From Thinopyrum elongatum (taxonomy: Eukaryota; Streptophyta; Magnoliopsida; Poales; Poaceae): a DNA stretch of 64,000 nt. Below are positions 56,281 through 64,000 of the stretch, in pieces. The position numbers were made by a program, and so were the translations under genes. The DNA lies in the NCBI GenBank assembly GCA_011799875.1, contig CM022300.1, forward strand, positions 234,000,807-234,064,806. The letters are read 5' to 3'. The notes beneath the pieces are model-generated. The model had not been told where the DNA came from. It was given only the letters and a program-made list of their open reading frames with translations, and did not search any database. Position 1 is the stretch's first letter, and each line of letters begins with the position of its first letter.

Positions 56281-57869
56281 GATCATATGGTGGTTCTCCC
56301 TCTGTATCTTGTTGTGATGAACTGAGTTTTCCATTTGAGATTTCGTTTTATCGGATTGAATATTTTTAAGGATTTGAGAGCACTTGATATATGTCTTGCA
56401 TATGAATACCCATGGTGACAATGGGGTATTATATTGATTCACTTGATATATGTTTTGGCACTCAACTCGCGGATTCCCGAGGTGACATTGGGGTAATCTA
56501 TGCATAGGGGTTGATGCACATTTTCGTCCTTGTTTCTCTGGTAGAAATCTTGGGGCACTCTTTGAGGTTCCTTGTGTTGGATCGAGTATTATGAATCTGA
56601 AATTGTTTGCTGCGTATCGTATAATTAACTCATGGATACTTGTGGTGACATTGGAGTATCTAGGTGACATTAGAGTTGGTTGATGCGTATCATATGGTGT
56701 TATTTTAGTACGAACTCTTGGATAGATCAAACGGAAATAATAACTTTGCGTTATTTTAGTACGAACTCTTGAATAGATCGAACTGAAAGAATAACTTTAA
56801 GGTGGTTTCGTACCCTACAAACAATTTCTTCTTATGTTCTCCGCTGGATAAGAACTTTGGAGTGATTCTTCATCACACGTTGAGGGATAGTTATATGATC
56901 CAATTAGATTAGCATTGTTGAGAGATTGCACTAGCGAAAGTATGGACCCTAGGCCTCATTTTCAAGCATTGCAATACCGTTTGTGCTCCGTTTTATCAAT
57001 TGCTACCTTGCTGTTTTTTATTATTCCTATTACAAAAATCAATATCTACTATCATTACTACACTTGTATCACCATCTCTTCGCCGAACTAGTGCACCTAT
57101 ACAATTTACCATTGTATTTGGTGTGTTGGGGACACAAGAGACTTTTTGTTATTTGGTTGCAGGGTTGTTTGAGAGAGACCATCTTCATCCTACGCCTCCC
57201 ACAGATTGATAAACCTTAGGTCATCCACTTGAGGGAAAATTGCTACTATCCTACAAAACTCTGCGCTGGGAGGCCCAACACGAGTCTACAAGAATAAAGT
57301 TGCATAGTAGACATCAGTTGCTAGAGTGATAGAAGCTTAAACCCTAGTTTATGCGCTACTTCGTAAGGGACCGATTTGGATCCATATGTTTAATGCTATG
57401 CTTAGATTTTATCCTAATACTTTTCTCGTACTTGCAGATGCTTGCGAGGGGGTTAATCATAAGTGGGAGGCTTGTTCAAGTAAGAACAGCACCCAAGCAC
57501 TGGTCCACCCACATATAAAATTATCCAAGTAGCAAACGCGAATTAAACCAACATGATGAAAGTGACTAGATGAAATTCCTGTGTGCCCTCAAGAACGCTT
57601 CGCCTATTATAAGAGACCGTTTTGGCCTGTCCTTTGCAACAAAAGGATTGCGATACCTTGCTTCACTTTATTTACCATAACTTTTACTTGTCCGTTACAA
57701 ATTATCTTGCTACCAAACTACTTGTTACCGACAATTTCAGTGCTTACAGAAATTACCCTGCTGAAAACCACTTGTCATTTCCTTCTGCTCCTCGTTTGGT
57801 TCGACACTCTTACTTATCGAAAGGACTACGATTGATCCCCTATACTTGTGGGTCATCAAGACACTTTTC

Positions 57870-57887
57870 TGGTGCCATTGCCGGGGA
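57870..57887 (+). other. Primer-binding site of the plus-strand gypsy element
   Basis: TGGTGCCATTGCCGGGGA, a variant of the TGGCGCCGTTGCCGGGG site. Confidence 0.75.
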
Positions 57888-57964
57888 GTGAAGCGCTCTT
57901 GGTAAGTGGAAATCGGTAAGGAAAAATTTATACTACGTGCTAAAATTTATTGTCACTTGTTACT

Positions 57965-60494
57965 ATGGAAAGTCATCCTTTGAGGGGCTTATTCGGGGTA
58001 TCTTCACCTCGATCGGAAACACAAAGATTTGCCCCTCAACCTACTGCACCTACTGAAAATATTGTTTATGAAATTCCTTCGGGTATGATAGAACAACTGC
58101 TAGCTAATCCTTATGCAGGAGACAGAACTGAGCATCCCGACATGCATCTTATACATGTGGATGAAATTTGTGGATTGTTTAAGCTTGCAGGTTTACCCGG
58201 AGATGAAGCTAAGAAGAAGGTTTTCCCTTTTTCTTTGAAGGGAAAAGCATTGACATGGTATAGGCTATGCGATGATATTGGATCTTGGAACTGGAACCGA
58301 TTGAAATTGGAATTTCACCAAAAAAATTATCCTATGCATCTAGTTCATCGTGATCGGAATTATATATATATATATATAATTTTTGGCCTCGTGAAGGAGA
58401 AAGTATCGCTCTAGCTTGGGAGAGGCTTAAGTCAATGTTATATTCATGCCCCAATCATGAGCTCTCGAGAGAAATTATCATTTAGAATTTTTATGCTCGG
58501 CTTTCTCATGATGATCAATCCATGCTCGATACTTCTTGTACTGGTTCTTTTATGATGAAGACTATTGAATTCAAGTGGGATCTCTTAGAAAGAATTAAAT
58601 GCAACTCTGAAGATTGGGAACTCAAGGAAGTTAAAGAGTCAGGTATTAAGCTTGAGTTTGATTGTGTTAAATCTTTAATGAATATCGATGCTTTTCAAGA
58701 GTTTAGCACTAAATATGGACTTGACTCTGAGATAGTAGCCTCTTTTTGTGAATCATTTGCTACTCATGTTGATCTCCCTAAGGAGAAGTGGTTGAAATAT
58801 CATCCCCCTATTAAAGAAGAAATCAAAGAACCGGTAATAGCTAAAGATGAGACTATCATTTACAATGTTGATCCAGTTGTGCCTACTACTTTTGTTGAGA
58901 AACCACCTTTCCCTGTTAGGATAAAGGAACATGCTAAGGTATCAACTGTGGTTCGCAAAAGTAATATTAAAGCACCTAAACCCTCTGAACAAATCAAAGT
59001 AGAACCTAGTGTTGCTATGGTTAAAGATCTCTTGGTAGAAAATATTGATGGGCATGTTATGTACTTCTGTGATGAAGACGCTAGAATTGCCAAACCCGAT
59101 GAAAAAGATAAACATAGACCCGTAGTTGGCATGCTTGCTGTCTAAGTTAAAATAGGAGATCATTGCTATCATGGTTTATGTGACATAGGTGCTAGTGTGA
59201 GTGCTATTCCTTTTACCTTGTACCAAGAAATTATGAATGATATAGCACCCACTGAAATAGAAGACATAGATGTTACTATTAAACTTGCTAATAGAGACAC
59301 CATCACACCACTTGGGATTGTTAGAGATGTTGAAGTCTTGTGCGGGAAAGTAAAATACCCTACTGGTTTTCTAGTCCTTGGTTCCCCACAAGATGACTTT
59401 TGTCCCATTATCTTTGGTAGACCTTTCTTGAACACTGTCAATGCTATGATAGATTGCCAAAAGGAAACTGTCAGTGTTAGCTTTGGTGATGAGTCTCATG
59501 AATTTAATTTCTCCAAGTTTAGTAGACAACCCCGTAATAAAGAATTGCCTAGTAAAGATGAAATATTTGGTCTTGCTTCTGTTGCTGTGCATCCTACTAA
59601 TCCACTAGAACAATATTTGCTAGGCCATGAAAATGATATGCACTTGCATGAAAGAAATGAGATAGATAAAATATTATTTGCACAACAGCCTCTCCTTAAA
59701 CACAATTTTCCTAGTGAAACTCTAGGAGGTCCTCCTCCACCTAAAGGTGATCCTGTGTTTGAATTAAAACAATTGCCTGACACTTTGAAATATGCTTATC
59801 TTGATGAGAATAAGATATATCCTGTTATCATTAGTGCTAACCTTTCAGAACATGAAGAAGAAAGATTATTAAAAATTCTGAAGAAGCACCGTGCTGCTAT
59901 TGGATATACTCTTGATGATCTTAAGGGCATTAGTCCCACTCTATGTTAGCACAAGATTAATATGGAGCCTGATGCTAAATCTGTTGTTGATCACCAACGC
60001 CGTTTAAATCCTAAGATGAAAGAAGTGGTAAGAACTGAAATACTAAAACTTCTGGAAGCAGGTATAATCTATCCCATAGCTGACAGTAGATGTGTAAGTC
60101 CCGTTCATTGTGTCTCTAAGAAAGGAGGTATTACTGTTGTCCCTAATGATAAGAATGAACTTATTCCAGAAAGAATTGTTATCGGCTATAGAATGGTAAT
60201 TGATTTTAGAAAATTAAATAAAGCTACTAGAAAAGATCATTACCCTCTGCCTTTTATTGATCAAATGCTAGAAAGATTATCTAAGCACACACACTTTTGT
60301 TTTCTTGATGGATATTCTGGTTTCTCTCAAATACCTGTTTCCCAACCTGATCAAGAGAAAACCACATTTACTTGCCCTTTTGGAACCTATGCTTATAGAC
60401 GTATGCCTTTTGGTTTATGCAATGCACCTGCTACCTTTCAAAGATGTATGACTGCTATATTCTCTGATTTTTGTGAAAACATTGTTGAGGTTTT
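57965..60494 (+). pseudogene. Gypsy gag-protease-reverse transcriptase, truncated
   Basis: ATG 57965 gives MESHPLRGLFGVSSPRS and a gag core (GLPGDEAKKKVFPFSLKGKA, WNRLKLEFHQKNYP). A TA microsatellite at 58361-58379 lies at a frame change. From 58384 one frame runs to 60494 with stops at 58483, 59143 and 59947. It contains protease (LCDIGASVSAIPF, IIFGRPFLNT) and reverse transcriptase (YPIADSRCVSPVHCVSKKGG, MVIDFRKLNKATRKDHYPLP, FCFLDGYSGFSQI, YRRMPFGLCNAPATFQR). The last residues are CENIVEVF, just before the expected FMDD, where the inverse LTR begins. RNase H and integrase should lie beyond the window. Confidence 0.9.
58361..58379 (+). repeat. TA microsatellite inside gag
   Basis: Nine TA repeats in a coding context; the reading frame before and after differs. 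Confidence 0.85.
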
Positions 60495-62008
60495 TGATGA
60501 CCCACAAGTATAGGGGATCAATCGTAGTCCTTTCGATAAGTAAGAGTGTCGAACCCAACGAGGAGCAGAAGGAAATGACAAGTGGTTTTCAGCAAGGTAA
60601 TTTCTGCAAGCACTGAAATTGTCGGTAACTGGTAGTTTGATAGCAAGATAATTTGTAATGAGCAAGTAACGATGACGGTACATAAAATGCAGCAAGGTAG
60701 CCCAATCCTTTTGTGGCAAAGGACAGGCCAAAATGGTCTCTTATTATAAGCAAAGCGTTCTTCAGGGCACATGGGAATTTCATCTAGTCACTTTCATCAT
60801 GTTGGTTTGATTCGCGTTCGCTACTTTGATAGTTTGATATGTGGGTGGACCGGTGCTTGGGTGTTGTTCTTACTTGAACAAACCTCCCACTTATTATTAA
60901 CCCCCTCGCAAGCATCCGCAACTACGAGAAAAGTATTAAGATAAAACCTAACCATTAAACATATGGATCCAAATCAGTCCCTTACGAAATAATGCATAAA
61001 CTAGGGCTTAAGCTTCTGTCTCTCTAGAAACCCATCATTTGATAACTACTCCACAATGCATTCCCTTAGGCCCAAACATGGTGAAGTGCCATGTAGTCGA
61101 CGTTCACATGACACCACTAAGGAAATCACAACATACATATCATCAAAATATTGAACACATATCAAATTCGCATGATTAATTGCTATATGACTTCTCCCGT
61201 GACCTCAAGAACAAAAGTAACTACTCACAAATGATATTCATGCTCAAGATCGGAGGGGTATTAAATAGCATAATGGATCTGAACATATAATCTTCCACCA
61301 AATAAACCATATAGTAATCAACTACAAGATGTAATCAACACTACTAGTCACCCATAGGTACCAACCTGAGGTTCCGGTACAAAGATTGAACACAAGAGAT
61401 GAACTAGGGTTTGAGATGAGATGGTGTTGTTGAAGATGTTGATGGAGATTGGCCTCCCAAAGATGAGAGGGTTGTTGGTGATGACGATGGCTTCGATTTC
61501 CCCCTCCGGGAGGGAAGTTCCCCCGGTGGAATCGCTCCACCAGAGGGTAAAAGTGCTCCTGACCAAGTTCCGCCTCGAGACGATGGCGCTCCATCCTGAA
61601 AGTCTTCTCCTTATTTTTTCTAGGTCAAAAGACCTTAAGTACAAGAAGATGGGCACCAGAGGTGGGCTGGGATGGCCACAACCCACCAGGGCGCGCTTGG
61701 GGGGCTTGGCACGCCCTGGTGTCTTGTGGTCACCAGGTGGCCCCCCTCTGGTAGTTATTTGCTCCAGTATTTTTTTATATATTCCAAAATAATTCTCCGT
61801 GAAGTTTTAGCTCATTTGGAGATGTGCAGAATAGATGTCTCTAACATAGCTTTTTCAGGTCCAGAATTCCAGCTGCCGGCATTCTCCCTCTTTGTGTAAA
61901 CCTTGCATATTATGAGAGAAAATGCATTAGAATTACTCCATAAAGCATTATTATGCATAAAAACATTATAAATAACAGTAGAAAACATGATGCAAAATGG
62001 ACATATCA
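60495..62008 (-). repeat. 3' LTR of the minus-strand gypsy element
   Basis: Reverse complement runs TGATATGTCCATTTTGC to GTGGGTCATCA, 1514 bp, matching the LTR split over 39980-57858. Confidence 0.9.
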
Positions 62009-62024
62009 ACTCCCCAAAGCTTAG
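62009..62024 (-). other. Polypurine-type primer next to the minus-strand 3' LTR
   Basis: Minus strand CTAAGCTTTGGGGAGT directly precedes the LTR, the same kind of tract as at 46592-46605. Confidence 0.7.
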
Positions 62025-63557
62025 ACCTCGCTTTTCCTCAAGCGAAAGCCGATATAGAAAAACATGTCCACATGGTTTGAGAGAGATGTCGATAAAAACA
62101 AAATATGGACATAGTAGCATCATGCTTATTATCATAACAACAACAAACTTTATCATATAACTTCTCATGAACAAGTAACAATTCAGCACAACATCGAAGT
62201 AAAAAGCATAAACTCTATTGAAAGCCAACAAACTATGTCCTCAGTCAACTTTGGAACTACAATTCATCATATTTTCAGGAAGGGTCTCGTATCGGAGCCT
62301 TTTGGCAAGTCCACATACTCAACCATCATTTAATCTTCTATGATTGCTAACACTCACAGCATACCCATGAGCAAAAAGTTTCAACCGGACACATAGAAAG
62401 ATAGGGGCTTATAGTTTCGCCTCCCAACATATTCACCTCAAGGGTGATGTTAACAATAATAACTCATGCTCATTCATATCCAACTAGATATATGTGCCTA
62501 GATCTTTCCTCACCACATGATGCTTGCAAAAAGAGAAAATAAAAAGGAATAGCGAAGAATACTTTGACTCTTGCATGAAAGTAAATACATAAAAGTAAAA
62601 GATAGGCCCTTCGCAGAGGGAAGCAGAGGTTGTCATGCGCTTTTTGGTTTGTATGCACTATCCCTTAGTGCAAAAGAATGTCACGTTATATTGCCCCTTG
62701 TGATAGCAACCTTTATTATGCAGTCCGTCGCTTTTATTACTTTGCCATCACAAGTTCGTACAACGCTCAATTTTCTCTTACACTAAATGATCAAACACAT
62801 TTAGAAGCAATTTTTATTGCCTTATTGCATCGATGACAACTTACTTGAAGGATCTTTCTCAATCCATAGGTAGGTATGGTGGGCTCTCAAGACATGAGTT
62901 TGGGTTTAGGGTTGTTGGATGCACAAATAGTATCTCTACTTAGTGCGGAATTTTGGCTAGCAAAGATATTGAGCAAGCACCACATGTTGAAGGATCTATG
63001 ACAATAAAACTTCTATGTGAATATGAACAAACATAAATCATTACATTGTCTTCCTTGTCCAACACCAATTTTTTTGGCATATAATAATTAATGGGGGCTC
63101 ACAATCATAAAAGATGTCCAAGATAGTGTATTTGCATGTGAATCTTCTCTTCCCTTATTAAATTTTTCATGAATTGCGTCATTTACCAATGCTATGTTTG
63201 TCAACCTTCAATAAATTTTACCACTTATACTTTTCCTTATGTGGTGTCATTACTTACCATAAGATTAGCATATGATCTTTTTCATTTAATTCCTTTATTT
63301 TGATTGAAACATAAAAGTAAAGAAGCAAAAGCTCAAACTAAACTTTATTATATAGCTCTCACTCGATTACGTAGATAGATAGATCACAAAACTAATACTC
63401 GAAAATAGATCATACTAAACTTTTATTCAACTAAATCACAAAATAACTAAGGATCAAACTGAAAATAGGTAAATGTAATAAAAGTGATTGTGATACGATA
63501 CCGGAGCACCTCCCCCAAGCTTGGCACAAGCCAAGGGGAGTGCCCATACCCGTGTAC
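62025..63557 (-). other. 3' internal non-coding region of the minus-strand element
   Basis: No gene. Stretches match the interior of the element at 40962 in inverse orientation, for example GCAAGCATCATGTGGTG (minus strand near 62520, plus strand near 46103) and the TGTCATGCGC block near 62631. Confidence 0.7.
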
Positions 63558-64000
63558 TCAAGTCTCCTTTGGTGGGGAAGATGATGAAGGTGGTGGTGAT
63601 GAGGTAGTAGGTTTGTCCTCCGGCTTCCAAGGCAGGGGCTCACCATCAAAAGATGATGCACGAGTCTCCCGAGTCCTGCAACTGGCAGCTAAACTCATAC
63701 CTTTAAATCTTGCTTCATACTCAAAAACTTGGTTTTGAAGATCATAGATTTGGCTTTGCAGAAAATTGATTTGCTCATTGAAGGTGAAGACGATGTCCTT
63801 CATGGACTGGCCATCCACCATGTGGTCACAGGTGAATTCCGTGATTGGCGCTAAGTCCACGCTCCACCATACCTTGGCACTTGAAGATGTCTTGTTCCAC
63901 TGCCTCGAGCCTGGCCTCCATGCTCCCCGTCCTCTTGGGCCCCTGAACACCCCGGATGTGGAGCACCCCCTCATGCATCTCAATGGCTTGAGGGTGCTTC
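63558..64000 (-). pseudogene. Accessory or gag-like coiled-coil frame, partial
   Basis: From the right edge the minus strand reads KHPQAIEMHEGVLHIRGVQ, SMEARLEAVEQDIFKCQGM and VERGLSANH, then a frame change near 63840, then ITEFTCDHM, FTFNEQINFLQSQIYDLQNQ, EYEARFKGMS and a Pro/Ser-rich end SSPPPSSSSPPKET. The middle is a likely coiled coil. I recall similar frames in Triticeae gypsy elements of this type; no catalytic domain is seen. Confidence 0.55.

Larger units (their letters stand above)
40962..57316 (+). mobile_element. Non-autonomous gypsy element nested in the LTR
   Basis: LTRs of 1701 and about 1702 bp (after removing the nested element) flank a 3.9-kb interior. Target duplications GTTGC at 40957-40961 and 57317-57321 are perfect. 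The interior has one gag-like frame and no pol, so movement would depend on a partner. LTRs differ at roughly forty sites in the first 560 bp by eye, so the insertion is older than the copia element near the left edge. Confidence 0.92.
46606..57316 (+). repeat. 3' LTR of the non-autonomous gypsy element, split by the second Tat-like element
   Basis: Left piece 46606-47276, right piece 56286-57316. The TATA box of the other LTR (TATAAAT) reads GATAAAT here (46973 region), so this copy has probably lost its promoter. Confidence 0.9.
39980..57858 (+). repeat. 5' LTR of the plus-strand gypsy element, split by an insertion
   Basis: Left piece 39980-40961, right piece 57322-57858, ending GGGTCATCA. 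It matches the inverse LTR at 60495-62008 along its length. The insertion site is marked by GTTGC repeats. Confidence 0.88.
39980..60494 (+). mobile_element. Gypsy element in plus orientation, cut inside reverse transcriptase
   Basis: Its 5' LTR starts TGATACGTCCATTTTGC and, after removal of the inserted element, is about 1.52 kb. A primer site and gag-protease-reverse transcriptase follow. At 60494 the polymerase gene stops at an LTR of the same family in inverse orientation. The right half and 3' LTR should lie beyond the window. Confidence 0.85.
60495..64000 (-). mobile_element. Gypsy element in minus orientation, 3' part, continuing past the window
   Basis: Its 3' LTR (60495-62008) is of the same family as the plus-strand element it cuts. 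The interior continues to the right with a gag-like or accessory frame at 63558-64000. Expected left target bases are GTTTT (60490-60494); the partner lies outside. Confidence 0.85.

Noticed and set aside
1..64000. rRNA or tRNA genes
   Set aside because: Reading both strands gave only primer-binding sites complementary to tRNA ends, no cloverleaf with conserved arms.

Overview
The window looks like intergenic DNA of a large Triticeae-type grass genome (wheat, barley, rye or Aegilops group). The evidence is a solo LTR carrying BARE1/Angela/WIS-type ends, a Stowaway-type MITE, several gypsy elements with the TGGCGCCGTTGCCGGGG and TGGCGCGCCAGGTAGGGG primer-binding sites usual in these genomes, and almost no host coding sequence. 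The only candidate host gene is a 23-codon start running off the left edge on the minus strand. Everything else is mobile DNA or genes carried by it. I assign superfamilies from coding domains and termini; family names are from memory and would need a repeat-library search.

Layout from left to right. Bases 1-482: first codons and 5' flank of a minus-strand gene. Bases 483-4677: a poly(A)-tailed non-LTR type element with 15-bp flanking repeats, split by a copia element (823-4264, repeats GAGGT) that has lost reverse transcriptase and RNase H. Bases 4690-5300: the 3' part of a LINE on the minus strand. Bases 5735-15419: a non-autonomous gypsy-like element with a long 5' LTR that is itself split by the solo LTR (6164-7931, repeats ATTTG). 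Bases 15420-18088: LTR and 5' internal part of another gypsy element. Bases 18089 to about 39390: a CACTA-like DNA element with an 84-bp subterminal array, a minus-strand gene with two B3-like domains, a 505-bp tandem array, a small basic-protein gene and a second B3-like gene with duplicated exons. An intron of that last gene is split by an 11-kb gypsy element of Tat-like structure (27891-38575).

Bases 39395 to the right edge form a deep nest. An LTR fragment contains a plus-strand gypsy element (39980-60494). Its 5' LTR is split by a second gypsy element (40962-57316, repeats GTTGC). The 3' LTR of that one is split by a 9-kb Tat-like element (47277-56280, repeats GATCA). The reverse transcriptase gene of the plus-strand element is cut by a same-family element in opposite orientation (60495 to beyond 64000).

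The main theme is accessory genes inside mobile elements. Both Tat-like elements carry an antisense gene between the pol region and the 3' LTR, but not the same gene. One encodes a B3-like DNA-binding protein and has a TATA box upstream. The other encodes a coiled-coil protein and has an in-phase 71-nt intron. The CACTA-like element carries two more B3-like genes. Most pol genes are broken: the Tat-like element at 27.9-38.6 kb keeps one frame of more than 6 kb whose five stops all fit C-to-T or G-to-A change. The gag-protease frame at 48256-50568 is intact, although reverse transcriptase behind it is gutted. No rRNA, tRNA, CRISPR or bacterial-type operon was seen.
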